64,000 nt of DNA from assembly GCA_019044685.2 (NCBI GenBank), contig JAGTXX020000017.1:372001-436000 (forward strand), read 5' to 3'. This document shows, piece after piece, positions 43,083 to 54,282 of this stretch. A program made the position numbers and the translations under genes. The notes beneath the pieces were generated by a model. That model was not told the origin of the DNA. It searched no databases and saw only the letters and a program-made list of their open reading frames with translations. The first letter of the stretch is position 1. Every line of letters starts with the position of its first letter. The DNA comes from Nannochloris sp. 'desiccata'. Lineage: Eukaryota > Chlorophyta > Trebouxiophyceae > Chlorellales > Chlorellaceae.

Positions 43083-44194
43083 GGTTCTAAAGTGTCTCCC
43101 CTAAAGCTTCTTCTCTCTTTTCCCTTCGCTTGGTGTGCTTTTTTCCTTCCTTGATTTCTATTTTCTTTTTGCGCCTTTCAAAAAGTTGAAATGTGATTCA
43201 TTTATTCCATCCCGTCTCCCTTTTCCGTGCCCTCCTCGTTTTCAAACACACACACAGACTATCTCTCTCTTTCTTGTTTTTACCCATCATCAACTCTTTT
43301 TCTTTATAAAATATTCGTCCTTTCCTTCACCCTTCACTTTATGCCCCCTGGTCATCATTGCTGCTCTTTGCTTTTGCTTTTTTTTTTCCTTTCTTTCTTT
43401 CCCACCCCCACCTTTTCAAGCCCCCTATTATCTTTGAAAATATTACTTCATTCGTGTTCTCACCCCTTGCCAGTTGCCCATTTGCTGATTTCATCTTATT
43501 TTAGAGGGCAAGCAGCCACCCACACGTGCTGGATTTCACTGGCAATGGCACCAACAGCCAAAATTATTGAAAATGAATGAACTTGATGATCGATTAATTG
43601 ATCAGATTAAATTAAATGAATAGCGTATAGAACGTATTCAAAAGCAGGTTATTTTATTATTAGACAGCTTACCACAGCGTGCATTTTTAAATTTATTTGC
43701 AATGAAAACCAGACTGTAAGATTATAATCCAGTTATTGAGTTTCTTTAGCGGCGATGTATTTTTATATGTATATTTTTACAGACTTCAATGTAAGTTGTC
43801 AAGGGAACGTAAGTGTCAAGGGACCGTAAATGTCAAGGAAAAGGAACAACATGGAAACGTATGGAATTAGTAGATAAGAGATAATGGGCGTAAGTTTAAG
43901 GGAGGGGAAAAGGCAATCAGGAGGGGAAAGGGACTTTATAAATTATCATAGACAGAAAATAAACAAACACAAACAGGAATGGCATGGCCTAAAATATCAT
44001 CAATTAAGCATGCATCATAAAAACATATATTTCATTTCATTTGCAGTAAAGCTCTATACTTTTATATATCAAACACAAGTTGCTCTCAAAAAAGCATCGG
44101 GTTGCGGAGCGGCAAGTGTAAAAGCGTTTGCGCTGGCCCTAAATACGGTGGTTGCCTCCACTCTTACAAGTGTCATTAGCTTGGGGTTTGCCAT
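43083..44194. other. 1.1-kb intergenic spacer between convergent genes
   Basis: Pyrimidine-rich just after the bZIP stop, then AT-rich. It contains GTCAAGGGA-type short direct repeats at 43797-43840 (three copies of TGTCAAGG). No gene recognised. Confidence 0.5.
43797..43842 (+). repeat. short tandem-like repeats of TGTCAAGG(G/A)A
   Basis: Three spaced copies (GTTGTCAAGGGAACGTAAG, GTGTCAAGGGACCGTAAA, TGTCAAGGAAAAGGAAC) occur within about 45 bp. Low complexity, no known function. Confidence 0.6.
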
Positions 44195-46390
44195 TTAAAG
44201 TACAGTTGGCCTTACCAGCGCTGCCGTCAAGGGTGCATTATTAATGCTATCATGAGGTTGGATGTTACCACCGGCGTTCTTCTTTCTCATTCTATGTTTA
44301 ACACCTGCCCTGCGAGTGGGCTTATGCTTAACAACACGATCTACAGGTGCAGCGTCATTGGCAGAAACAGCTTGCTCCTTACCATTAGAGTTGCCAGTAG
44401 CAGGGCCATTATTTTGCTTTTTAGTTTTACCGCTTCCTCTGCAAGTGCGTTTCTTCTTCTTCTTGTTGTTTTCAGAAGCAGCCACTTGGTTGGCAGCATC
44501 ATGTACGGAAATTACTGCCCCTGCGTTAGACAAGGGCGTCGCATTGCCGCTAGAGGGGCCAGAGCCAGAGGCGCCATGAGAGTCCAAACGATGCACAATC
44601 ATTCCTTCCTGGTGGGCAGCAGCCTGGTATTCTTTAAGGACGCCGTAGAAAGCCGACACCGCAGCTCGAAGGCTAAAATAAGCTGCATTTAATGCAGGGC
44701 TAATCAAATAAGGATATTGAACAATAAAGTGTTCTAACAGCAGTACAGCATGGGCAGCAGCCTTAGCCCCCTCTTTGCTCTTTTCACATTCCAAGCCTTC
44801 ACCGAGTGCATTCCCCTTGACGACTACTTCCTTAAGGAAGTTGCAAGCTTCAAGTAAAATAAGCTCATTCTTAGCGTTCATAAGCTCGTAAAATACGGCG
44901 ACGGCTTTGATGAAAGTCAAAGCAGAGAGCAGCTGCTCTACGTTGTCATGGCCCAAGCTAAGGACATCAGGTTTGATAGTGCCAAAACTGTCAAGAGCGA
45001 GCAAGCTGCTGTGTAACATAACCTTCCAGTATTTGATCATATCCTGAGTAGCAAAACCAGGGTTTTCCAAAGCGTAGAACAAGACACATTCAAGCTTTTC
45101 TACAAAGGTCGTTAAAGCAGTGAAGGCGGCATAATTGAAGCCAGCCTCCATAGCGACCTCGTATCGCAAAAACAGGGATAAAGATGAATTCCACATTGCA
45201 CTGTACAATTCATGGTTATTTGTGCCTGGCTTGGCGCCCTCAGAGCCAGGAGGAGGGGTCTCGGCGTCGGTCTCAGAAGTAGCCAAGACGCTGTCGAGAG
45301 CCTTCTCGTAATTGGCCAAAGCAGCAGCAACCTCAGAAGGGCTGCGTTTCAGGCGAAGACCAGGATGACAAGAAGCAGCAGTCTCATTGGGGCTGGTAGC
45401 TTCAAGAGTAGCTGGGCGAGGGGGAGTCTGTTTGGTAGCAGCGGTTGAGTGGGCGAGGGGAGCGACGGCACGAGGGGACTCGGTAGGCTCGGACGCACGC
45501 GGAGCTTTTTGGAGGGGACCGTGAGATTTAACAGGCATAATGGGCAGAACTTCATGGGCGTGGTAGCCAAGAGCCTGTCCACGGCGTTCGAGAGCCAAAC
45601 CCAAGGTGTCAAGCTTGCCGACGTTGCAAAGGAAACGAGCAAAGGCAGGGTTGCTCTCAAGTAGATCACGGGAAACCTTGGCAAATACTACAGTTGCAGC
45701 AAATAGATCTTCGCAGACGTAGCAGTGGGCGAAGACAGCCTCGACGGCCTGAGGGTTGGAAGTAAACGTGGCAGCCATACGGACCAAGACACAAGAGAAA
45801 AGGTTGGCGGGAGAAAGAGGGATAGTTTGGGGGAGGAAGGTAGAACAGTAGTTGTAGAAGTAGACCAAGGCGCATCTTTGCTTGACTAAAAGGCTTTTTT
45901 GGGTAGGAGAAGAGGGGGACACAGCTGAAGAGATGACGTTGACAGCGGGGTTGCAGGTAGGTTTCTTAACGGTGTGCTGATAGGGGATTATAGGAGCTTC
46001 CAGCTGCTTACTGGAGGTAGCAATTGGCATAGGAGCAGCCATGGGACGAGCAGGGCTGGACGGGCGAGGTGAGATCACCTCTGGCTCGCTGGCATCGGTC
46101 GTATACGTGGGAGCGAGACAAGGAAAAAAAACTGCAAATTAAACAATTGAGGGACATTTATTTAATCAAAATATATTTATGCAATTTATTGCAGGTTGAT
46201 ATTGCAGAAATAAATGCGCCAATAGAGAAAGTTTTGGGTTCAAAAATTCAAAAAGATTTATGCATTTTCCAAGAATTGATGCCATAGAGGCTGAAAACGT
46301 TTAACTTTGCAGCTTAAGATGTAGATACAACAACTCACCGGCGAGGACGGGATAGAATAAGCCGCAAACACGACTTGAAGATTTTGCCAT
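44195..46390 (-). CDS. unknown alpha-helical protein
   Basis: Two exons, complement(44195..46131, 46339..46390), about 662 aa. Exon 1 starts ATG at 46390 (MAKSSSRVCGLFYPVLA). The donor CCG|GTGAGT and acceptor TTTGCAG keep frame; an alternative acceptor nearer 46080 would also keep frame, and translation from the internal ATG at 46042 is possible. The body is helical: LVYFYNYCSTFLPQTIPLSP, FAHCYVCEDLFAATVVFAKV, a Pro/Thr-rich linker (about 230-290), then WNSSLSLFLRYEVAMEAGFN, AVAVFYELMNAKNELILLEA and AVLLLEHFIVQYPYLI. The C-terminus is Lys/Arg/Asn-rich (NNKKKKKRTCRGSGKTKKQN), possibly an NLS or RNA-binding. No family recognised. Confidence 0.65.
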
Positions 46391-46699
46391 TTTTAATTTA
46401 AAAATCGCAGAGATCGGGAAGCGTTGGAGAATGCACAAGGCGAGAATCTATGTATCTAGTAGCTATAATGCAAATGATTGAAAATTGCAAATAACATTGT
46501 GAAAACTTCAGCAGCATTTCTCACTTGTATCTCAGAAATTTTAAATTCTGGTTGAAACCATGCTGTGCCACACACACGGTGTGTGTTTGTTCTTTTCTTT
46601 GCTGCTTTTCTTTACTGCTTTTCTTTACTGCTAAAAGTAGTATCAACTTGTTAAGGTGGTACCTGACCTATACATCTATATAGTAACTAACTATTAAAC
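46391..46699. other. intergenic
   Basis: About 310 bp between two minus-strand genes, with a TTTTCTTT(GC/AC)TGCT repeat near 46595-46630. No gene. Confidence 0.5.
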
Positions 46700-49289
46700 T
46701 CATTCTTCGGAGGGTTGCGCTGCCTCTCCGTTTGGAGGCGCCCGCAGCAGCGGTGGTGGTGCAGGCATCAAATCACGTTCCTTCTTTCCTTCCTTCTCAA
46801 GTCCCACTTCTTTTGGTATCTCGCCAACACAAACTTCCAGCTCTTCCAAAGCACTACCAAAGGTTCTATCAATGCCGATACTCTGTTGCAAAGCTTCTGC
46901 AACAGCTCCACCGCCACCGCCGCTGATGCTGCTCGTATTACTCCCTCCTCCACTATCTATCCCAGTCTCTTTCACTTCATCTCGCTCGAAACCAACCGCA
47001 CTAGAAGATATTTCGCCTTCATCACAAGCAGCAGCAGCATCAGCACCAGCTTCAGCCATAACGGCCTCCACTTCACCTTCCACCTCTATTAAAATTGGTA
47101 CCCGAGTTCTCAACCAACGGCGCCTCCTTACAAAATCGGCAATTTTCTTTCTTCCTGTCCCTGGAATAAATGGATACAACACCCAAGGAAAATCCAACCC
47201 ATAACTCCACCCATCATTATCGGTGGAATCAGAAAAAACACCGGACAAATCCAAATGCCATTTAGGCTCTACCCATCTCCAGCCGGGTGGAGGTAAGGGC
47301 GCCACCTCTTTTATTTCTTGAGAGGCCAGAGAATCAGGCTCTTCACCAGGATCGTTGGTAGACCAATGTAATACACGATCTGTAGGCAAGAAATGACCAG
47401 GCCACGTGTGTCCCCATCCTCTAAATGGCTGCAATCTTTCATTTTCGAATATAGATTCAACGACGGCACAGCTCCGAAGTCGGGACGACAACTCTGGTCC
47501 CGAGTAGCCTTCGGTTGATAGATGATGGGGATCATCAAGCAATGCAGCTTCATCTGGATCAAATTGAGACGCTGTTGCTGACCGAGGGGATGCTCCATAT
47601 TCTCCGGCGGGGGAAAGAGTAGAAGATGTGCCACTTAAAGCCGCAGCGGGAGCTGTGGTAGTGGTGGTGGTGGTGGTCGGGGCGGAACCCTGAGGGACCC
47701 CCCAGTCGGCCGCAGCAGCTACGGCAATTGCAGCTGTATCAGAATCCGGAGAAACTAAAGCACTGCTGGCACCTTGTTGTTTCTTTTGAGCATGTTGTTG
47801 ACGTCGTTCTTGGACTTTCTCAGCGATCTTCTCCCTTTTATCCTGTCGGTTTTGTCGAACCCTTGCCCGATTGCTTGCCCCCAGCTTTCCGATATGTTGC
47901 AACCCTTGTCTAATAGTCTCTAAAGCAACTTCAGACTTGTTATCCAACGTTTCTAAAGTTTTATTCCCTTTACCGACATAATTGTCATTCGTACCAGCAA
48001 TAGCTTGGCCATATCCGTCGTACTTGATTCCACTTTGACCTTCATTGTCTTCGCCCGCCCCCGCCGCATTATTATTTGCACCAGCAGCAGAAGGAGGACG
48101 ACTGCCACTGCTGGGAGGCTGCGGCAACAAAGAAGCAAACTTCCCCATTACTTCCCGAGCAAAAAAGGCAATAGCAACTGTTGTAAAGACCTCCGTCACG
48201 TTTTGCGGCACGTGAATAAATTTAAAAATATAATAAGAGACCCATGACAAGGTGTCTTGTGGGTGCCGCCCAGCTGAGGCACAAAATTTTAAAACCAATA
48301 AACAAATCCTGATAATTTCAAAGGAAAAGAACGCTAGAATCACACATAGCACTGCATCGGACGTCATACCACTTAAAAATGGTAAATGCGCTAAAGCAGC
48401 GTGTAAAAATGAAGCCCAAGAATCCAGTGCATCTACCACCGTTGCTCCGGCTATAGTTTCCAAAATATTTCTCAATCGAGAAGGTTGTTTGACAGTAGCA
48501 GCAATTGCAGCTGCAGGTGGTAATCCCAATGCGACCCCGGTACCTTCTTGGTACGGATGTATTTTCGCACAATCAGACATCACGGTTTCGATTTTGGCAA
48601 AAGAGTCCCGCATACCTTGTACCGCTCCTTTCTGGATCATCCCCTTAATCATGCCATTAACTGAGCTAATGAACACCACAGCACCCAAAGTTTTGATACG
48701 AGTACGTTCGGACCCTAACACTTCAAATGTACGCCGGGTTACAGGGCGGAAGGTGTCTCCGTATTTGACAGCGGTGCAGATGGTGGCTTCGACAACAATT
48801 TTCTTATCAGGTACGAGTTCAATTACACGGCCTAGTTCTGTGGTTTGGCACATGGCGCCCATTGCAAGAGTGAGAAAGGTGGCTTTGTATGCCATGCCAG
48901 GTTTAAGATTGGCAATTGTTTCGAGATTTGTAGAGGATGGGGGAGCAGCGAGGGCGGCATCAATTGAATCGAGCCACCCTGTGTTGGCGTAGTCTTCGTT
49001 TTTGCATGCTGCAACGACATTTTTCTATAGAATCAAAAGTAAGGTAGTAGCGAATTAGCTTGCTGGAATATTAAGGCTGTCAGGAGATAAGCTTCAAGGG
49101 GTTATCGTCATTGGCACAACAAAACATTGAAGATCAGTTGCTGTTTCCTAAATAGCAACTCACCCGAAACTCATTGAACCCGCCGTGCAACAAGATAAAC
49201 GCCTCGTCCAATGGTTTATCTACCTCGATATCAGAAAGCAAGATGGAACCTGGCCCATCTGGTAAACCTGGCCAATCAGGCTTTGACAT
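46700..49289 (-). CDS. VASt-domain, membrane-anchored, dysferlin-domain protein (putative lipid-transfer/contact-site protein)
   Basis: Two exons, complement(46700..49024, 49164..49289), 816 aa. Residues about 20-195 read as a VASt (StART-like) domain: PLDEAFILLHGGFNEF, QTTELGRVIELVPDKKIVVE, TAVKYGDTFRPVTRRTFEVL and NGMIKGMIQKGAVQGM. A hydrophobic stretch near 262-290 (AVLCVILAFFSFEIIRICLL) is the likely ER anchor. After a low-complexity Gln/Ala/Thr region, residues about 560-710 show DysFN (SIFENERLQPFRGWGHTWPG) and DysFC (PPPGWRWVEPKWHLDLSGVF, DGWSYGLDFPW, then RRRRWLRTRV). VASt proteins (GRAMD1/Lam) move sterols at ER contacts. No GRAM domain is present. The combination with DysF is unusual. 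Confidence 0.8.
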
Positions 49290-49635
49290 TTTGTGATCAC
49301 AAGCTATTCAGGAGAATTACTCTTACCAACTGGTGTATTGGTTTGCTTCAAAAGTGTAAATAACCTGTATGCATTTTAATATTTTTTAAGACAAGGTGCT
49401 GGCAAGGTCACGTAAACAGGAATAAAAGAATTGCCAGAGCAAATGTTCTTCAAAACCCACAATTTGTACATGCAATTCCCATTGTAAAATCAACATTATC
49501 GGCACGAGAAACTTCATCTTACCCTGAAATTGACTCCCGTTATGGAAATCTTGCCAATTAATTAGAGACTGATTGTGAATCGAATCTCCTTTCCCTAGTC
49601 GCCAAAAGGTTTACAAGGGGATAAATTAGGCCATT
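49290..49635. other. divergent promoter region, VASt-DysF / SLC35F
   Basis: About 345 bp; no additional feature. Confidence 0.5.
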
Positions 49636-50841
49636 ATGGCCTCTGATCTAGCTAAATGTATACTTCTTGGACAGCTACTAGCTCTCCTAATTGCCATCGC
49701 TGCCTCAGCCTCGACAGCACTTGCAAATGCAGGCCTGAGCTTCCCCGCCATGCAGTCGTCTCTCAATTATCTTTTGTTAGCCATCATTTATGGCTCTCTA
49801 CGGCTACTACAGGGAACAGCATTGAAACCTCCCACGAGACCATGGTGGCAGTATGCTGGTCTTGCCTTTCTAGATGTTGAAGCGAACTTTCTAGTGGTAG
49901 TAGCTTTCCGCTACTCTAGTGTTACTTCAATCACCCTTCTCGATTCCTGGTCAATTCCAGTCGCATTAGCTCTAACCCGAGTAATGAGTCTTGCTGCGTA
50001 TAAGAAAGGCCATTATGGAGGTGCTGCACTATGTATTGTAGGGCTCGCTGTATTGGTAGCTACTGATAGACAATTTGATGGTGGCAGCAGCGGTGGTGGC
50101 GGAGGCGTTGATAGTGGCAATGAAGAACAATCAAGCAGCAATAATTTCTCATTTTGGGGAGATATCCTCGTTATCCTAGGTGCGTCACTCTATGCAGGAT
50201 GCAATGTACTACAAGAGCATCTACTTGGTGATGTAGAGCCCTCAGAGCTGCTGTGTATGCTGGGCTGTTTTGGTCTCGTATTTTCCATTTGCCAGTCCGT
50301 ACTAACGAGTGAAGTACAAACTCTAGTTTACCACACCACCGCCTGGCCTGATTTAAGCACATTTATAGGGCCATGGATAGCTTTTGGCTTCTCTATGTTT
50401 GCCTTTTATTCTTTGGTCCCCTTTGAGTTGCAATGGGGAGGGGCAGCAATTTTGAATTTATCGCTCCTTTCTTCTGATCTTTGGAGCGCCGTAGCGCGCC
50501 TTATATTCTTTGGAGGTTTTTCTGCATGGAGTGCAATTTCATTTTTAGTTGCTTTTCTGTTTGTAGCTGCTGGAATTGCGTTGTATTCCTACGCTGGAGA
50601 AGCGAAACGGGATGGCGCTGGTTTCGACGGTTTTGAATTTGTCGACAAGAGACTTAGAATACGAGGAGGAGGAGAAAGGGGAGGAAAATATCAACGCGTG
50701 CAAGGAATTAGTTCAGATGATTATTTTGAATCTGAAAGTAGTATGAATAATAGTCGCAACCCTGCAGAGGTAGAAGAAGGTTCTTTAGATGCTCGAGCGA
50801 CAGAGTTGATTGCCAGTCCGATGGCAAGGCCGGAAAGTTAA
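49636..50841 (+). CDS. SLC35F-type solute carrier (drug/metabolite transporter superfamily)
   Basis: Single exon, 401 aa, about ten membrane spans. Motifs typical of the SLC35F1/F2/F6 (DUF914) group are present: YAGLAFLDVEANFLVVVAFR, YSSVTSITLLDSWSIPVALA, FWGDILVILGASLYAGCNVL and QEHLLGDVEPSELLCMLGCF. A Gly/Ser-rich loop lies between spans 4 and 5, and the 70-residue C-terminal tail is polar and cytosolic. The substrate is unknown. Single-exon structure contrasts with neighbours. Confidence 0.9.
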   Translation: MASDLAKCILLGQLLALLIAIAASASTALANAGLSFPAMQSSLNYLLLAIIYGSLRLLQGTALKPPTRPWWQYAGLAFLDVEANFLVVVAFRYSSVTSITLLDSWSIPVALALTRVMSLAAYKKGHYGGAALCIVGLAVLVATDRQFDGGSSGGGGGVDSGNEEQSSSNNFSFWGDILVILGASLYAGCNVLQEHLLGDVEPSELLCMLGCFGLVFSICQSVLTSEVQTLVYHTTAWPDLSTFIGPWIAFGFSMFAFYSLVPFELQWGGAAILNLSLLSSDLWSAVARLIFFGGFSAWSAISFLVAFLFVAAGIALYSYAGEAKRDGAGFDGFEFVDKRLRIRGGGERGGKYQRVQGISSDDYFESESSMNNSRNPAEVEEGSLDARATELIASPMARPES

Positions 50842-51117
50842 AAATTAACCGGAAACTCAAATAAAATGAACTTTTAAGAACTTGATAATCTCATGTACAA
50901 TTTTTCTACTTCTTTATACTTCTTTATATCTTTACAGACAGTAAAACAACGTGTTAATAAGCACGAGTAAGTCGAAATTATTATCCACAAAAATAAGGCC
51001 GCTACCTTGTGTGTGTGTGTAGAAACAACCAAAGGGAAAGGATAGCTTTCAACATAATACAAACAGAAAAGATCTCTAGCAACTTATTTTCACAAGATTC
51101 CTATCGGGTGATGGATT

Positions 51118-52722
51118 CTAACCTTCCCCGAATGGATCTCTAAAAGCAAAAACACGAATCAATCCAAACACACCAATCACCAGTCCGACAAAAACTAAAA
51201 CCACACCACCGACCTGCCGCCATCGATGCGCACCCAACGGCTCAGTTAGCAACTCAGGGGTCTGTATAGCCAATAGCCCTGGGAAAATCAATGCAATTAA
51301 GACACCAGCAGTACTACCGATCAGTACCAAAGGTTCCCAAATTGATTCAATCCAAGCTGCCGCCATCAAGACGCCCGCAAGAAGCAAGTAGGTGACGAGC
51401 CAAAGGCCAGGCCCTCTCAGCTCTTGTCTGAAGAGTAGCTTCCATAAAGCGTCACGTAATGGAGTCATCTGTAAGGGGAATGTTCCCAATAAGGAAATCA
51501 AAAAGCCCAAACGAACAGCCACAAAAGCAGCTTGGGCCAGCTTCTGGGAAAGAAGTGGCTCCAAAGCATCGACAGTGAAACTTTGCAGCACGTCTGGACT
51601 GACATTCTTTCCAAATACGCCATAAGAGAAAATCCCAATTGCTGCGTAGGAAATTACAGTAATCATCAACGCAGTAGAAGAAATTTTATCAACTTGACGG
51701 TCTCGCACGTACTGCAAATCGCGTAAAACACCTTGCAATGACATCTGGCAAATAAAGGCGACAAGGATGACAGGCAAGGTAGCAATCACTTGGACTGCAC
51801 TTTCAAAGCCATGTCCTACAAATTTACTTTTTCTAGAAGGCCACCAAGCCATGTGATGTAATTGATCGTTGGTTCCAGCGATAATAAAGAGCAGAAGAGT
51901 GAGTAGAGACCAGCCAACAATGGCTGCAACACCTAGCACAGAAGCGCCAGCCAGAGTTTGCAAGCGAGTGACAGACACCAACGGAGCGATAAGCACGACG
52001 GTGACGACAGCTAAGACTGTCGAACGGTCTCCGCATGCGGGAGAAAGCAGCCCTTGACCATCAGAGCCTACCAAAATGTCTCCTATCACGATCAAAGCAA
52101 TGATAAGAACACCAGCTCCATTGATAATTAGCGAGAGATCGAGCAACGTTTGACCGAACAAACCAGTTTGGTCGCGCACTACGTCGCTATAATGAACAAT
52201 ACCCGTTCTTGAAGATGCTACAGTGCAGTAATGCAAGCTGAGGTAGGTTAAAAACGCGATAAAGGCCAAGAAAATAAGTGTCGTCCCAATGCCGAGAAGA
52301 GAAGTGACTTTTGGCAAAGCAAGAAGACCGACGCCGAGCATGGCTTTTGCGAGGTTGGCTCCTGCAGCGCGAAGTGATTGAGCGTGTTGCTCATGTAGAC
52401 TTACTGGAGCAGTTACTTCTCTGCGAACAGAAGCACGGGAAAAGAAATAATAGGTTAAAAAAGAAGTGGAAGCAGAGCAAGATCCAGCTGGTTACGTCAG
52501 CTCAATTGGTAGATGTTTATAAACAAGCTACGTATTCTAGTTATGTAACTGTTATGTAACTTGCCCTGGACGTGGTGGTGGAGCTGCAGGAGTAGTGCTG
52601 GGTAAAAGAGGTTCATGCAAAGCTGGCCCTGCTTCCTCGCCAACACCGCCGGCTCCTCCCAAGCCTTGGGGATACTTGTTGCCCTCTCGATACGTAACGC
52701 GCTCGACTGTTGCTGTAGCCAT
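51118..52722 (-). CDS. AAAP (SLC38/SLC36-type) amino-acid transporter, GC-AG intron
   Basis: Two exons, complement(51118..52420, 52565..52722), 486 aa. Exon 1 starts MATATVERVTYREGNKYPQG and includes HEPLLPSTTPAAPPPRP. It ends at a GC donor (CCAGG|GCAAGT); no GT donor there keeps frame, but GC with the TTCGCAG acceptor gives PRPG-EVTAPVSLHEQ in frame. TM1 follows: ANLAKAMLGVGLLALPKVTS, and about ten more spans. It is a paralogue of the 14.9-kb transporter, with an acidic-dileucine-like EPLL in the N-tail. A proton- or Na-coupled amino-acid carrier; substrate unknown. Confidence 0.88.
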
Positions 52723-53256
52723 GTTGACAATTTAAGCGGAAATCGGTTCCGAGGGCCTATATACATGCGAAGCAAAGACAAGTTCTCAGTAGCTGCGTCC
52801 ATTAAGGGTCTGCTGCGAAGCCTGCTTTGCTCTGAACAGTGCAGTCATGCCTCGATAAGCTTGCCTCGACAAGTAACAAGGACCATCAGCGTGGTATCTT
52901 CATTTTAATTTATTTTAAACTTATTTAGCTTCTCCTCGCTGATGCTGGCGTTGTAGTCACTAAAGCTGCTCTTTTTCTCTGAACAGAGTTGCCTGGAATT
53001 TTTTTGATTCATTGAAGTGCCTGAAGTAAAGTTTACCGTTTTGGGGTAGATCCTACCTTTATGAGCTATCACGATTTGCCATGCAGGGAAACTGCCTGCC
53101 AAGGCTTTCTGGCCGCAGAGTAGCGAGGCGAGTTCAATCAATGTAATGAGAAAAAGTTGCCCCGAACGAATTTTACACAATTTCAACATACAATAATCAT
53201 TTTTTTCTATAGATATGACGTCACTATAACTACGTTTTCAATTTTACGGTAAACCT
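52723..53256. other. intergenic
   Basis: About 530 bp between the transporter start and pseudogene copy A. The 94-aa minus frame at 52905-53189 shows nothing recognisable. Confidence 0.45.
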
Positions 53257-54031
53257 GCACTTGGGCTGGCTCCCGTTGGGAGGCTATTGACTCTGGAGGT
53301 TGTAACGTCTGCGGAAACGTGCTGCCTTTGAGCTTATTTCGACCTTTGATGTATATAGCCGTATCTTTAGAACCTTAGAATGCTGCGATGATGGGCCCGT
53401 CCATCATCCTCAGCTTGGCTCCCCAGCTGAGAACTTTGATGTCGCAGCTAGATGAGCTGGAGAGGCTATGGTATGGATAACGTGGCCCAGGTGGTCCTTG
53501 TCAGGTCCCCTGGCTTAGTGAAACCTGCTTTGACAATGCAGGTTGTCGCTCTCCGCAGCTTGCTTCAGCAGAGGCAGGCTGCAAGGGAGCCCAACAACGT
53601 GGTGGAAATCGTCGAAATCAACGACGAAGAGGAGGCTGTTTTCTCTCCCCCCGCCATCTCCACCGTCACTGCTGCTGCTCCTCCCACCCTTGCCTTGGGT
53701 CGCTCGATTTCCGATGCCAGCAGCAGCGGCACCGCTGTTGGCTGCACCACTATGAGTGCACATGGTTCCGTGCTTGGACCTTTTAGTGCTGCAAATGGGT
53801 CTGGAAAAGCTAAATCTGAATCTCCTTTGGGAGATTGCACTTGTCAAAGCTCTGCTCCCGTCAATGATGTCACTGCTGTTGGCCGCCTTAGCCTAAACCC
53901 TGATGCTGAGCATTGGGTGCCTGGCCCTGCTCCCTGTGTCCGCCCTCGTCATGAAAGGCGTGGTCAGTCCAGTGGAGTGGAGGTGGAGGAGCAGGGACAT
54001 CAGTAACCACGCAATGGTACCCAGATCGACC
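53257..54031 (+). pseudogene. degenerate copy A of the 55-kb gene family
   Basis: Its sequence is nearly identical to the intact gene at 55053-56356 over the Val/Asn/Glu-rich and Ser/Pro-rich parts. Relative to that gene it lacks exon 1, has lost 44 nt between two CTGGA repeats (junction near 53456, frameshift), and has its last roughly 58 nt (53974-54031) inverted. The upstream 53257-53390 part matches copy C rather than the intact gene. A frame from 53452 still encodes 184 aa (MSWRGYGMDNVAQVVLVRSP...), but the start is arbitrary. Confidence 0.8.
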
Positions 54032-54073
54032 ATGCCTATCATATCAGACGAGCTTCAATGCGTGGCATGCTAG

Positions 54074-54280
54074 AAATATTACAGAAAATTTGCCAAAGAC
54101 CAGCTGCCAGGTGGGCGCTACACCACTGCCGTGCTCAAGACGCAATTGGGCGAAGAGAAGTTTCACCTGCTGTATAAAGCTATTCCTACCGATCCAACCA
54201 ACGTTTATAGCGAGTATTCTCTTGGTCATTATAAATATGGACGTAGAAAGGCACCAAATGCACACCCACTCACTCTTTGA
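54074..54280 (+). pseudogene. orphan 68-codon coding-like fragment
   Basis: Frame open from the TAG at 54071-54073 to TGA at 54278, without an ATG near its beginning. It reads KYYRKFAKDQLPGGRYTTAV and HLLYKAIPTDPTNVYSEYS, a composition like a globular protein and unlike the other five frames. It may be an internal exon remnant of a transposon or multi-copy gene. Family not recognised. Confidence 0.35.
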
Positions 54281-54282
54281 CT

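Noticed and set aside
52905..53189. 94-aa minus-strand frame
   Set aside because: No motif, no neighbouring exons, and composition not coding-like.
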